Source: UMGS172 sp964424555 (GTDB taxonomy: Bacteria; Bacillota; Clostridia; Oscillospirales; Acutalibacteraceae). From it: a stretch of DNA of 64,000 nt. Shown one piece after another: positions 17,570-26,627 of this stretch (positions are counted from its first letter, which is position 1; the number at the start of each line of letters is the position of its first letter). Under the pieces are notes generated by a model. That model was not told the DNA's origin. It did no database searches and saw only the letters and a program-made list of their open reading frames with translations. The position numbers were made by a program, and so were the translations under genes. The DNA lies in NCBI GenBank assembly GCA_964424555.1, contig CAYRIX010000001.1, forward strand, positions 1 to 64,000, given 5' to 3'.

Positions 17570-17610
17570 GACCCCGACGGCATTTTACAGCACCGTCGGG
17601 GTCTTGCTTT
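17570..17610. terminator. Convergent terminator
   Basis: A perfect 11-bp GC-rich stem (GACCCCGACGG/CCGTCGGGGTC) with a 12-base loop, T-rich on the plus side. It separates the membrane protein (ends 17553) from the convergent GH16 gene (ends 17609). Confidence 0.75.
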
Positions 17611-19381
17611 AGTATTTTATTATTCCGTGCCCCTCTTTTTGATAGAGGTATATCCAATCAACAATAAACTTGTTTGTGTTTTCCCATTCCCACTCATTTT
17701 GGGTCACCATTCCTCTCGACTCAAAGGCAGTAGCCATACTTATCTGCAAAACCATATACTGAGAATATACCTTTTGTAATTCTTCCTCCTCTAAAACGGT
17801 TTCACGCCAGACATATCCGTCTATAGTAAAGCGGATAGTCTTATTATCTACCCATTCAAAGCCGTAGGTGTGCATATCCATCCACAGACCTCTCGGATCG
17901 GAGGTGTTGTACTCTCCGTGATCCTTAACGGTATCAGCACGTCCGTTATACATATTGTTCATAAAACGCCCGTGGGAGGTCGGCCAAGCCCATAAATTAC
18001 CCTTTATCATATTTCCCTCACCGAACGACTCATCAATATCGGTCTCACTGTACCACATTTCTTTATTGTATTTGTTGGCTTTGGATACCGTCCACAACGC
18101 TGTCCAAAAGCCGTTGCCTTTGGGGTGAATGTCGGATATCTCAAGGAATCCGTACAAGAACTCCATTGTTCGGTCGGTCTTGAGCATTCCGCCGTAATAG
18201 GCTTCCTCGGTTCTTACCGCTTCGATAATAAGCCTGCCGTCCTTGACATAGTTGTTTTGAAGCTCGTAACTGCCACGGTAGCAAGTCTTGCCCTCAACCG
18301 AGGTTCCACCCTTGGCATCCCATGCAACATACCAATTATCCGTGTTTATTTCCGTACCGTTGAACTCATCCCACCACGTCGGCTGATAGTACGTTTTGTT
18401 ATCGTAGGCCTTGACCGAGCTGTTATAATTGCCGTTCAGCACCGACATACCGCTGTTGATAGTGTCGTTGTTCTCAACCATCTTGACAAATTCCGAAACC
18501 GCCATCGTGGTAGCATAGGGGCTGCCGCCGTTAAGATATATCTTGGTCCCCTCAATACGTATCTCATAGTTATAGGCAACGTTGATCTGTTTGACACCCT
18601 CACGGTCACAGTTGCCGATGATTATTTCGTATTCGGTAACATCGGTCGGTTCAAGTAGCCCTTTAATATTCTCATCAACTTCACTGTATACCGAAACATT
18701 ATCATGTATTATGGGCACGTTATAGCCCGTCTTTTCGTAAAGAATATCCGTCAGCTTTTCGGTTTCGCACTGTGTAAGGTAAGAAACGTTGTATATCGGA
18801 CGGACGACGGTGAATTTTGAGAGGTCAGAGATACTGCATACCTTGAGTCCGTCTTCATCACCCTTGTGATGATAATAAATTCCGCCCTCTTGTGCTTCGG
18901 GCAAGAATTTCTCAACAAAGCATGCACCCGCCGCCGTTAACGATGCGGCACAGCCACCGTATATGACAATATCATCACCGACAGAGCATATTATGTAGTC
19001 AGAATCCTTGCCTGTGCCGTCGAGCCTTAAAAGCTCCTTTGCCTTTCTTGTAGCATCACGGTCACAGTCGCCGACAAGTATCTCTCTTTTATCGGCACCG
19101 TCCTCAAGATCGGTCAACTGCTTGGGAGTAGCACCGTATAATTCCTTATATTTTTTGAATATCTCAACCGCCACAGAGCCTGCCGTCTCGTTATCACCGT
19201 CGGCTCGGACAATATTAAAAGTCGCCTTACCGTCATCACCGATAAACTCAATATCCTCGGTCGAAACGATCTTTTTCGCCTCGGTCGTAAGCTCCATACT
19301 GTTAGAACCGCAAGCGAAAAGCAAGACAAAAAGACAAAGAGACAGTATTATTGCACCTACTCTTTTAAAATGGTTTTTCAT
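17609..19381 (-). CDS. GH16 family glycoside hydrolase, lipoprotein
   Basis: A 590-residue surface-anchored beta-glycanase candidate. A signal peptide ends in the lipobox LLFAC with C24. Two tandem modules follow (about 70-170 and 200-310), each with an EILVGDCDR/EIIIGNCDR strand and a GG-x-A-alternating end, similar to N-terminal domains found beside GH20 and GH67 catalytic domains. The GH16 jelly-roll (about 330-590) has the catalytic motif E446-T-D448-I-D-E451, where E446 is the nucleophile and E451 the acid/base. GH16 enzymes cut beta-1,3, beta-1,4 or mixed glucans and some galactans; the exact glycan is unknown. It is followed upstream by an SGNH esterase gene in the same transcript. Confidence 0.85.
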   Translation of the reverse strand: MKNHFKRVGAIILSLCLFVLLFACGSNSMELTTEAKKIVSTEDIEFIGDDGKATFNIVRADGDNETAGSVAVEIFKKYKELYGATPKQLTDLEDGADKREILVGDCDRDATRKAKELLRLDGTGKDSDYIICSVGDDIVIYGGCAASLTAAGACFVEKFLPEAQEGGIYYHHKGDEDGLKVCSISDLSKFTVVRPIYNVSYLTQCETEKLTDILYEKTGYNVPIIHDNVSVYSEVDENIKGLLEPTDVTEYEIIIGNCDREGVKQINVAYNYEIRIEGTKIYLNGGSPYATTMAVSEFVKMVENNDTINSGMSVLNGNYNSSVKAYDNKTYYQPTWWDEFNGTEINTDNWYVAWDAKGGTSVEGKTCYRGSYELQNNYVKDGRLIIEAVRTEEAYYGGMLKTDRTMEFLYGFLEISDIHPKGNGFWTALWTVSKANKYNKEMWYSETDIDESFGEGNMIKGNLWAWPTSHGRFMNNMYNGRADTVKDHGEYNTSDPRGLWMDMHTYGFEWVDNKTIRFTIDGYVWRETVLEEEELQKVYSQYMVLQISMATAFESRGMVTQNEWEWENTNKFIVDWIYLYQKEGHGIIKY

Positions 19382-19404
19382 AATGCCGCCTCCTGATAGA
19401 TTTT

Positions 19405-20475
19405 TTATTTTTCCAAAGCCTCTTTGACTGCGGTACCGATAACATCAGCCATACGTCTGAAGCCGAGATCGGTGGGGTGACAATGGTCGACCGTGGCTTC
19501 ATTTCCGCCGGGAAATCGCATCATCTCAACGCCGTCGATAAACCATACGTTTTTGTCACCGTTTGCCTTGGCCTCCTCAAAGTTCGACTTGATCAGATCC
19601 CTGCGTTCAAGCCAAGACTTTGGCGGATTGCCGTTGGGCGCAGAGACCATAATTATCGGCAGATCGGGTTGCTTTTCACGAATTCTCTTGAACATTGGCC
19701 CATGGGTCTTTCTCAGATGCTCGATGTTGGGTGCATTGTGGTCATAATCATATACGAACACCGACATTTTAAGTCCCGCTATGTACTCGACTATGGCGTC
19801 CTCACCTTTTGCACTGCCCGAGAAACCTAAGTTAATATGATCACACTTGAGTTCTCGGGAAATGATGTTCTGGTAAGCCATACCCGGTCGTGAAGCACAT
19901 CCGCCCTGAGTGATGGACGAGCCGTAATATACAACGGGAACATCGTACCTATAACCGTCGGGCGCTTTAAGGGTCGAGCCTACGGCAATGCCGATCTCAA
20001 GGCTTTTCACCCTTGAATACAACGGGAAATGGATAGTTATGTCGGCCTCACAGTTAAGCCCTGTCTCTCTCTTGGCCTCATAACCGTCCTTCATATCAAA
20101 GGGAGGCATAAACGAGTTGACATATATATCCTCGCCGTTGACCTTTTTGTAAAGGTCAAAGCCTGCACTTCCGCAAAGGGTAAAATGAGGTGCACGGTAG
20201 ATAGCAGGCTCCTTTGCGCGGATGATGATATACGGTGAATTTGTCCTGAACCTCACACGGCCGCCTGCCGAATGGTGGTTTAAGGTGTCAACACCTTCAC
20301 TTGTGGCTTTAGCCACGTCATAAGGCATTCTGTGAAAAACATCGTTTTCGTTTTCAGGGAACATCAGGCCATAAACCTTGAAAGGCTCCTCCAAGCAGTT
20401 GAAAAACACCGTTTCGTCACCTATTTCAACGGGCTTTACCGCAAAATTTTTATCAATTTTCGTAATATCACTCAT
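19405..20475 (-). CDS. SGNH/GDSL-family esterase
   Basis: A 356-residue cytoplasmic hydrolase of the SGNH superfamily. An N-terminal beta-sandwich (about 10-170) precedes the SGNH domain with block I YYGSSITQG (nucleophile S187), the glycine and asparagine blocks further on, and the Asp-His pair in DHCHPTDLGF near 331-334. This two-domain layout is seen in carbohydrate acetylesterases and related enzymes. No signal peptide is present, so it would act on imported, acylated oligosaccharides. It is the first gene of the transcript that continues into the GH16 lipoprotein 23 bases later. Confidence 0.8.
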   Translation of the reverse strand: MSDITKIDKNFAVKPVEIGDETVFFNCLEEPFKVYGLMFPENENDVFHRMPYDVAKATSEGVDTLNHHSAGGRVRFRTNSPYIIIRAKEPAIYRAPHFTLCGSAGFDLYKKVNGEDIYVNSFMPPFDMKDGYEAKRETGLNCEADITIHFPLYSRVKSLEIGIAVGSTLKAPDGYRYDVPVVYYGSSITQGGCASRPGMAYQNIISRELKCDHINLGFSGSAKGEDAIVEYIAGLKMSVFVYDYDHNAPNIEHLRKTHGPMFKRIREKQPDLPIIMVSAPNGNPPKSWLERRDLIKSNFEEAKANGDKNVWFIDGVEMMRFPGGNEATVDHCHPTDLGFRRMADVIGTAVKEALEK

Positions 20476-20511
20476 TTTATCACCTTTTTCTGTTGCTTGT
20501 TTGCCTTATAT

Positions 20512-20540
20512 ATTGTATAATAGGCTTCGTTTCAAGTCAA
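20512..20540 (-). promoter_or_regulatory. Promoter of SGNH esterase-GH16 operon
   Basis: Minus-strand TTGACT (20540-20535), 17-base spacer, TACAAT (20517-20512). It lies 37 bases before the SGNH gene and back-to-back with the histidine operon promoter. Confidence 0.6.
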
Positions 20541-20569
20541 TAAAAACATAAAATTTTGAAATAAACGTC

Positions 20570-20598
20570 TTGACTTTAGCGTGCTAATATGGTAGAGT
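20570..20598 (+). promoter_or_regulatory. Promoter of the histidine operon
   Basis: TTGACT (20570-20575), 17 bases, TAGAGT (20593-20598), 52 bases before hisZ. A short stem AAGGG/CCCTT (20617-20634) precedes the ribosome site GGAGG. There is no T-box core, leader peptide rich in histidine, or terminator in this short leader, so control is likely at initiation or by feedback. Confidence 0.55.
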
Positions 20599-20649
20599 AT
20601 TAAAATAAATCACATCAAGGGCGTGTTATCCCTTGTTTTGGAGGCAAAA

Positions 20650-21759
20650 ATGGCTATCGACGAATCCTTATTAAAACGTGAAGAAGCGGCAGTTTATGCC
20701 CTTCGCTCGCTTTACCGCCGTTTCGGTTACACTCAGTTTAAGATGAGCAAGTTTGAGGAATATGACCTTTATGTCAGAAATAAGGACTTTCTTGTTTCTG
20801 ACGGTATTATAACCTTCACCGATACTAACGGCCGACTCAAAGCCTTAAAGCCCGACGTCACTCTGTCTATCATCAACAATTCCAAGGATACTGACGGCGT
20901 GCAGAAGCTTTATTATAACGAAAACGTCTACCGTATTTCGGGTACTACGCATACCTATAAGGAGATAATGCAGACAGGTCTTGAATGTATCGGTCATATA
21001 GGCCTTTTTGAGGTGTGCGAGGTGTTAAGCCTTGCGGTAAAAAGCCTTGAAACGGTTGATTCCGATTCAGCCATGGAGCTGTCACATGTCGGTCTTATCG
21101 AAGCAGCCTTTGACGAATTAAAGCTGTCAAAGGAACTACGTAAAAGCATAATCACCTATATCAATGCCAAGAACACCGATGATTTAAGTGAGCTTTGCAG
21201 CAGGAATGGTATTGCTTTGGAAAAGCTTGCGGTTTTCACTAAAAATTACCCGAATACCGAGGATGCCTTTAAAGCGGTCAGATCGGCCTATTGTTCGGAT
21301 GCGGTGCTTGATGCCTTAGCCGAATTTGAAAGCATTTTCAACGTGCTTTCGGGACTCAAAAATTCGGTCAAACTGATTATTGATTTTTCCTGCATCGGTA
21401 CTATGAGCTATTACAGCGGTGTTGTCTTTAAAGGCTACATCCGAAACATCCCCGATGCGGTTTTGTCGGGTGGCCAGTACGACAAGCTGATGCGAAAGCT
21501 TCACCGCACGGCAGGCGCAGTCGGCTTTGCCGTATATCTTGATGAGCTTGGTCGATACGACCGCAACAATTCCGAATACGATGTTGACACTGTGCTTTTG
21601 TACGGTGATGACATAGGTGCGGCGATAAAGACATCAGAAATGCTGTCTTCGGGCGGCAATTCGGTTTTGGTGGCTCGTGAAGTACCTAAAAACATGCGCT
21701 ACCGTCAGTTGCTTAAAATAACCGAGAAAGGACTGGAGACTGTCAATGGAAATGATTAA
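20650..21759 (+). CDS. hisZ: ATP phosphoribosyltransferase regulatory subunit HisZ
   Basis: A 369-residue histidyl-tRNA-synthetase-like protein that lacks the anticodon domain and partners the short-form HisG to make histidine-sensitive ATP phosphoribosyltransferase. Synthetase-like motifs include the class II region FEEYDLY, LKPDVTLSIINN (motif 2 area) and VLSGGQYDKLMRKL. The start at 20650 follows GGAGG by five bases; the GTG at 20623 lies upstream of that site. Its 3' end overlaps hisG by 14 bases. The presence of HisZ explains why HisG here lacks its regulatory domain. Confidence 0.93.
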   Translation: MAIDESLLKREEAAVYALRSLYRRFGYTQFKMSKFEEYDLYVRNKDFLVSDGIITFTDTNGRLKALKPDVTLSIINNSKDTDGVQKLYYNENVYRISGTTHTYKEIMQTGLECIGHIGLFEVCEVLSLAVKSLETVDSDSAMELSHVGLIEAAFDELKLSKELRKSIITYINAKNTDDLSELCSRNGIALEKLAVFTKNYPNTEDAFKAVRSAYCSDAVLDALAEFESIFNVLSGLKNSVKLIIDFSCIGTMSYYSGVVFKGYIRNIPDAVLSGGQYDKLMRKLHRTAGAVGFAVYLDELGRYDRNNSEYDVDTVLLYGDDIGAAIKTSEMLSSGGNSVLVAREVPKNMRYRQLLKITEKGLETVNGND

Positions 21760-22381
21760 CGTAGCATTGCCTAAAGGAAGACTTGGCGAAAAGGTCTACG
21801 ATATGTTTGAAAAAAGCGGTTTCGAGTGTCCTTCGATAAAGGAGACCAACCGCAAGCTGATATTTGAAAACAAGACCGCAGGCGTGCGTTACTTTTGGGT
21901 AAAGCCTTCCGACGTTGCGATATACGTTGAACGTGGTGCCGCCGACATAGGTGTTGCAGGCAAGGATATTCTTCTTGAATACGAGCCTGACGTTTACGAG
22001 TTGTTAGACCTGAACCTTGGCAAGTGTCGCATGGCGGTCGCTGCAAAAAAAGATTTCAGAGATGACCCTAACTCAACCCTTAGAGTTGCCACTAAATTCA
22101 CCAACATAGCCTCAAGGTACTATGCCGAAAAGTGCCGTGATATCGATATAATCAAGCTTAACGGTTCTATTGAGATAGCACCGATCTTAGGACTTTCGGA
22201 TGTCATTGTTGATATTGTTGAAACGGGCAAGACACTCTTGGAAAACGACCTTGAGCCTAAAGAAACAATACTCCCCATAAGCGCAAGGCTGATTGCCAAT
22301 AAATCGAGCTACAAGTTTAAAAATGAATTGATCGAGCGTGTACGCTTGGGGTTGAAAGAACAGGTGAAAGCAAATGATTAA
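21746..22381 (+). CDS. hisG: ATP phosphoribosyltransferase catalytic subunit, short form
   Basis: A 211-residue HisG_S enzyme that condenses ATP and PRPP in the first step of histidine synthesis. Seen motifs are ALPKGRLGEKV, GAADIGVAGKDIL and the PRPP-binding loop region ILGLSDVIVDIVETGKTL. The C-terminal ACT-like regulatory domain of long HisG is absent, matching the HisZ gene upstream. It overlaps both neighbours (14 bases with hisZ, 8 with hisD). Confidence 0.97.
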   Translation: MEMINVALPKGRLGEKVYDMFEKSGFECPSIKETNRKLIFENKTAGVRYFWVKPSDVAIYVERGAADIGVAGKDILLEYEPDVYELLDLNLGKCRMAVAAKKDFRDDPNSTLRVATKFTNIASRYYAEKCRDIDIIKLNGSIEIAPILGLSDVIVDIVETGKTLLENDLEPKETILPISARLIANKSSYKFKNELIERVRLGLKEQVKAND

Positions 22382-23651
22382 GATATTAAAATACGGCGAG
22401 GTGCCGAACAGTGAAATATTCGCCCGTGGTACTGCGAGCGCCGATGTTTCGGGCATCGTTTCGGATATAATCGATGATGTTAAGCAAAACGGTGACAAGG
22501 CACTCATAAAATATGCCGAAAAATTTGATAAGGCAGTCTTGACCTCTTTAGAGGTCACCGAAGCCGAGATTGAGGAGGCTTTCAATGCGGTCGAGCCTAA
22601 ATTTTTGGAAATCATCCGAACAGCCGCCGAAAACATCCGTGCTTTCCACGAAAAGCAGGTAAGAAACAGCTTTATCATTTCCGAAAAAAACGGTGTTGTC
22701 ACAGGTCAGAAGATCACCCCAATTGAGAAGGTCGGCCTTTATGTTCCGGGTGGCACAGCCGCCTATCCGTCCACCGTTCTGATGGACAGTATCCCTGCTA
22801 AAATCGCAGGCTGTAAGGAGATCTGCATAACCACACCGCCGAGTGCCGACGGTAAGGTCAATCCCGTTATCCTTGCCGCCGCAAAAATAGCAGGCGTTGA
22901 CCGTATCTTCAAAACAGGCGGTGCTCAGGCCATTGCCGCTTTGAGCTACGGCACCGAGACCGTCCCCAAGGTGGACAAGATTGTAGGCCCCGGTAATGCC
23001 TTTGTTGCCGAAGCTAAGCGTCAGGTGTTTGGACTTGTTTCGATAGATATGATAGCAGGACCAAGTGAGATACTTGTTGTTGCCGACGGCACCTGTAACC
23101 CCGATTTTGTCGCCGCAGATCTGCTTTCGCAGGCCGAGCACGACAAAATGGCAAGTGCCGTTTTGGTTACTGACAGCACCGAATTAGCCGAAAAGGTGAG
23201 CGAATCGCTTGAAAAACAGATTCCGCAGTTGTTAAGAGCCGAAATCGCACGCACCTCTATCGACAACAACGGTAAAATAATTGTCGCCGACGACCTGTTA
23301 AAGGCTATCGACATCGCCAACGAGATCGCTCCCGAGCATCTTGAGATCTGCGTTGACAATCCGTTTGATTACCTTGATAAGATCAAGCATGCAGGCAGTA
23401 TCTTCATGGGCAAATACTGTCCCGAGGCATTGGGAGACTACTACGCAGGCCCCAACCACACATTGCCCACAAGCGGTACTGCAAGATTCTCAAGCCCCTT
23501 GTCGGTCGACGATTTTGTTAAAAAAAGCCAGTACACCTACTACACCCGTGAGGCCTTGAAAAGCATAGCCGACGATGTAGCCTTCTTTGCCGAAAAAGAG
23601 GGACTTACCGCACACGCAAAGAGTGCAACTATTCGTTTTGAGGAAAAGTAA
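22374..23651 (+). CDS. hisD: Histidinol dehydrogenase
   Basis: A 425-residue zinc enzyme that oxidises L-histidinol to L-histidine in two NAD+-dependent steps. Conserved parts include PIEKVGLYVPGG, KIVGPGNAFVAEAKR, the zinc ligand region LLSQAEHDK, the catalytic EIAPEHLE and GPNHTLPTSGTARF. Length is normal for the family. Its stop overlaps the hisC start by one base (TAATG). Confidence 0.97.
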   Translation: MIKILKYGEVPNSEIFARGTASADVSGIVSDIIDDVKQNGDKALIKYAEKFDKAVLTSLEVTEAEIEEAFNAVEPKFLEIIRTAAENIRAFHEKQVRNSFIISEKNGVVTGQKITPIEKVGLYVPGGTAAYPSTVLMDSIPAKIAGCKEICITTPPSADGKVNPVILAAAKIAGVDRIFKTGGAQAIAALSYGTETVPKVDKIVGPGNAFVAEAKRQVFGLVSIDMIAGPSEILVVADGTCNPDFVAADLLSQAEHDKMASAVLVTDSTELAEKVSESLEKQIPQLLRAEIARTSIDNNGKIIVADDLLKAIDIANEIAPEHLEICVDNPFDYLDKIKHAGSIFMGKYCPEALGDYYAGPNHTLPTSGTARFSSPLSVDDFVKKSQYTYYTREALKSIADDVAFFAEKEGLTAHAKSATIRFEEK

Positions 23652-24712
23652 TGAGCAAGTTTTTGAAAGAACGCTATTCATCGCTTGAGGCCTATACCCC
23701 AGGTGAACAACCGAGAGACAAAAAGTACATAAAGCTTAACACAAATGAGTCGCCCTATCCGCCGTCTGAAGGTGTTATAAATGCGGTCAATGAGGGCGAA
23801 CTCCGTGACCTTCGTCTTTATTCCGACCCGACAGGCACGGCGCTCAAAACCGCTTTATCCGAGCTGCACGGTGTAAAAAAGGATAATATTTTCCTTTCCA
23901 ACGGCTCGGACGATATTCTGAACTTTTCGTTTATGGCATTTACCGAAAAGGGTGCGATGTTCCCCGAGATAAGCTACGGCTTTTACAGTGTTTTTGCCGA
24001 ACTGCACGGTGTCAACGCCGTAAAGGTGCCGCTAAAGGACGACTTTTCCATTGATCCAAAGGATTACAGGGGTGACGGTGAAATGGTAGTGATAGCCAAC
24101 CCCAACGCACCTACGGGACTTTGCCTCACAGTAAGTGAGATTGAAGGCATTTTAAAGGCAAATCCCGACAGCGTTGTGGTTATCGACGAAGCCTATATCG
24201 ATTTTGGCGGTGAGTCGTGCTATCCGCTTATCAAAAAATATAAAAACCTGCTTGTGGTACAGACCTTTTCCAAGTCACGCAGTATGGCAGGTGCCCGTTT
24301 AGGCTTCTGTATTGCCGATGAGGAGCTGATAGCCGACCTTGAACGCATCAAGTATTCCACCAATCCGTATAACATCAACCGTCTGACCATGGCGGCAGGC
24401 ATTGCGGCAGTCAAGGACAATGATTACTATATGGACAACTGTAAGAAAATCATTCGGAACCGTGACTATACCACCGAAGAGCTCGAAAAAATGGGCTTTG
24501 AGGTCATTCCCTCAAAAGCAAACTTCATTTTCGCAAAATCGGATAAAATAAGCGGAGAAGAACTGTATCTTAAATTAAAAGAAAACAGCATCCTCGTCCG
24601 TCATTTCTCATCCGAGAAAATAAAGGACTTCAACCGTATAACCATTGGCAGTAAGGCTGATATGGAAGCCTTTATAAAGGCAACAAAACTAATTTTGGAG
24701 GAGATAAAATGA
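23651..24712 (+). CDS. hisC: Histidinol-phosphate aminotransferase
   Basis: A 353-residue fold-type I PLP enzyme converting imidazole acetol phosphate to histidinol phosphate with glutamate. The N-terminal LNTNESPYPPS, the VIANPNAPTG stretch and IDEAYIDF are typical, with the PLP lysine K208 in TFSKSRSMAG. Coupled to hisD (1-base overlap) and hisB (4-base ATGA overlap). Confidence 0.96.
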   Translation: MSKFLKERYSSLEAYTPGEQPRDKKYIKLNTNESPYPPSEGVINAVNEGELRDLRLYSDPTGTALKTALSELHGVKKDNIFLSNGSDDILNFSFMAFTEKGAMFPEISYGFYSVFAELHGVNAVKVPLKDDFSIDPKDYRGDGEMVVIANPNAPTGLCLTVSEIEGILKANPDSVVVIDEAYIDFGGESCYPLIKKYKNLLVVQTFSKSRSMAGARLGFCIADEELIADLERIKYSTNPYNINRLTMAAGIAAVKDNDYYMDNCKKIIRNRDYTTEELEKMGFEVIPSKANFIFAKSDKISGEELYLKLKENSILVRHFSSEKIKDFNRITIGSKADMEAFIKATKLILEEIK

Positions 24713-25296
24713 GAACCGCCTCTATAGACCGCAAAACAAATGAAACCGATATAAAAATGACCTTAAACCTTGACGGTGTAGGGAAATCGACCGTCAACAC
24801 AGGCTGCGGATTTTTGGATCATATGCTGACCCTTTTTGCAAAGCACGGACGTTTTGATTTGGAGGTCACCTGCAAGGGCGACACCGAGGTCGACTACCAC
24901 CACACCGCCGAGGATATCGGCATCGTGCTGGGTCAATGCTTTAAAACCGCATTGGGCGACAAGAAAGGCATCATTCGTTACGGCAATATGATACTGCCTA
25001 TGGATGAAGCACTTATCCTTTCGGCCGTTGATATTTCGGGCAGAAGCTATTTGAAATGCTCGTTCTTTGGGCTTACTGAAAAGGTCGGTGATTTTGATAC
25101 CGAGCTGGTTGAGGAATTCTTTTTCGGCTTCGTCCGCAATGCCGAGCTGACCCTGCACATCAAGCAGTTTGACGGAGAAAATACCCACCATATTATCGAG
25201 GGTACGTTCAAATCGGTTGCAAGATCGCTCGCAACGGCAGTGTCCATCGACCCCAAATTCGCCAATGAAATTCCTTCCACAAAGGGTGTACTTTAA
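24709..25296 (+). CDS. hisB: Imidazoleglycerol-phosphate dehydratase
   Basis: A 195-residue manganese enzyme that dehydrates imidazole glycerol phosphate. The duplicated metal motifs are visible as CGFLDHML and DYHHTAEDIGIVLG in the first half and ELVEEFFFGF and ENTHHIIEGTFK in the second. It is the single-function form without the N-terminal phosphatase; the phosphatase step is covered by hisK at the operon end. It ends directly before hisH with no gap. Confidence 0.96.
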   Translation: MRTASIDRKTNETDIKMTLNLDGVGKSTVNTGCGFLDHMLTLFAKHGRFDLEVTCKGDTEVDYHHTAEDIGIVLGQCFKTALGDKKGIIRYGNMILPMDEALILSAVDISGRSYLKCSFFGLTEKVGDFDTELVEEFFFGFVRNAELTLHIKQFDGENTHHIIEGTFKSVARSLATAVSIDPKFANEIPSTKGVL

Positions 25297-25917
25297 ATGA
25301 TAGCAGTTATTGATTACGGAGTGGGAAACCTTTTCTCGCTCTGTTCATCGTTAAACTATGTCGGTGCCGACGTAACCGTCACAGGCGACCCCGAGGTTAT
25401 AAAAAAAGCCGACAAAATAATCTTGCCGGGCGTCGGTGCATTTGAGGATGCACGCAAAAAGCTTGCCATGAACGGACTTGACGAGCTTATAAAGACGCAG
25501 GTCGCAAAGGGTGTGCCGTTGCTTGGCATCTGCCTTGGAATGCAAATGCTTTTTGAGGAAAGCCACGAATACGGCATGCACAAAGGTCTCGGTCTTATCA
25601 AAGGCAAGGTCGTTGCAATGAAGGGCAGAATACCCGACACTCTGGACATTCCGCACATGGGCTGGAACGCACTGAAATACCACAATCCATCCCCAATTTT
25701 CAAATACATCAATGAGGGTGATTGCGTTTACTTTGTCCACTCCTATTTTGCCGAAGGCTGTAACGATAGCCTCATCGCATCGGCTGAATACGGAATCCAA
25801 ATCACCGCCGCTGTTCAGAACGGCAACGTCTACGGCTGTCAGTTCCACCCCGAAAAAAGCGGTAATGTTGGACTTAAAATTCTTAAAGCATTTTGTGAGG
25901 AGGACGGCACTTTATGA
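25297..25917 (+). CDS. hisH: Imidazole glycerol phosphate synthase, glutaminase subunit
   Basis: A 206-residue class I glutamine amidotransferase delivering ammonia to HisF. The triad is C79 (GICLGMQ), H184 and E186 (FHPEKS). N-terminal IDYGVGN is typical. It starts on the base after the hisB stop and overlaps hisA by four bases, so translation is coupled along this part of the operon. Confidence 0.97.
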   Translation: MIAVIDYGVGNLFSLCSSLNYVGADVTVTGDPEVIKKADKIILPGVGAFEDARKKLAMNGLDELIKTQVAKGVPLLGICLGMQMLFEESHEYGMHKGLGLIKGKVVAMKGRIPDTLDIPHMGWNALKYHNPSPIFKYINEGDCVYFVHSYFAEGCNDSLIASAEYGIQITAAVQNGNVYGCQFHPEKSGNVGLKILKAFCEEDGTL

Positions 25918-26627
25918 TAATTTTCCCTGCGATTGATATTGTCGGCGGCAAGGCTGTCCGACTTTTTAAGGGAGACTACACGCAAATGACGGTTTATAAC
26001 GACGACCCGTCGGCCGTTGCGCTCGATTTCTCGAAATGTGGCGCAACACACATCCACCTTGTCGACCTTGAGGGCGCAAAAAGCGGTGACACCCCTAACA
26101 TCGAAACCGTCAAACGCATTCGTGAGGTTACCGATCTGTTTATCGAGATCGGTGGTGGCATCCGTAATATGGAGACAGTCAACCGATATTTGGCCGCAGG
26201 TGTCAACCGTGTTATTTTGGGCACTGCCGCAGTAAATGATGAGGATTTTTTAAAGGCCGCCGTTGGTAAGTACGGTGACAAAATTGCCGTAGGTGTTGAT
26301 ATTAAGGACGGCTTTGTGGCAATTAAAGGTTGGCTTGAAAAATCGCAGTTTACAGGAATGGAATTTTGTGAAAAAATGCAAGCCTTGGGTGTTTCCAACA
26401 TCATTTGTACCGACATTTCAAAGGACGGTGCAATGAAGGGCACCAACCTTGAGCTTTACAAGGAAATGACCCAAAAGCTTTCTATAAACATCACCGCATC
26501 AGGCGGAGTGTCATCGCTCGAGGATGTCAAGGCTCTTCGTGAGATGAACATTTACGGAGCTATCATCGGCAAGGCATATTACACGGGCGCAATCGACCTT
26601 AAAGAAGCATTGGAGGCGGCAAAATGA
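25914..26627 (+). CDS. hisA: ProFAR isomerase HisA
   Basis: A 237-residue TIM-barrel isomerase that converts ProFAR to PRFAR. The catalytic base D8 is in FPAIDIVGGKAVRL, and the half-barrel phosphate motifs GGGIRN and ASGGVSS are present. It overlaps hisH and hisF by four bases each. Confidence 0.97.
   Translation: MIIFPAIDIVGGKAVRLFKGDYTQMTVYNDDPSAVALDFSKCGATHIHLVDLEGAKSGDTPNIETVKRIREVTDLFIEIGGGIRNMETVNRYLAAGVNRVILGTAAVNDEDFLKAAVGKYGDKIAVGVDIKDGFVAIKGWLEKSQFTGMEFCEKMQALGVSNIICTDISKDGAMKGTNLELYKEMTQKLSINITASGGVSSLEDVKALREMNIYGAIIGKAYYTGAIDLKEALEAAK

Noticed and set aside
20599..20649. T-box or his-leader attenuator before hisZ
   Set aside because: The leader is only about 50 bases, with no T-box core, histidine-rich leader peptide or terminator.
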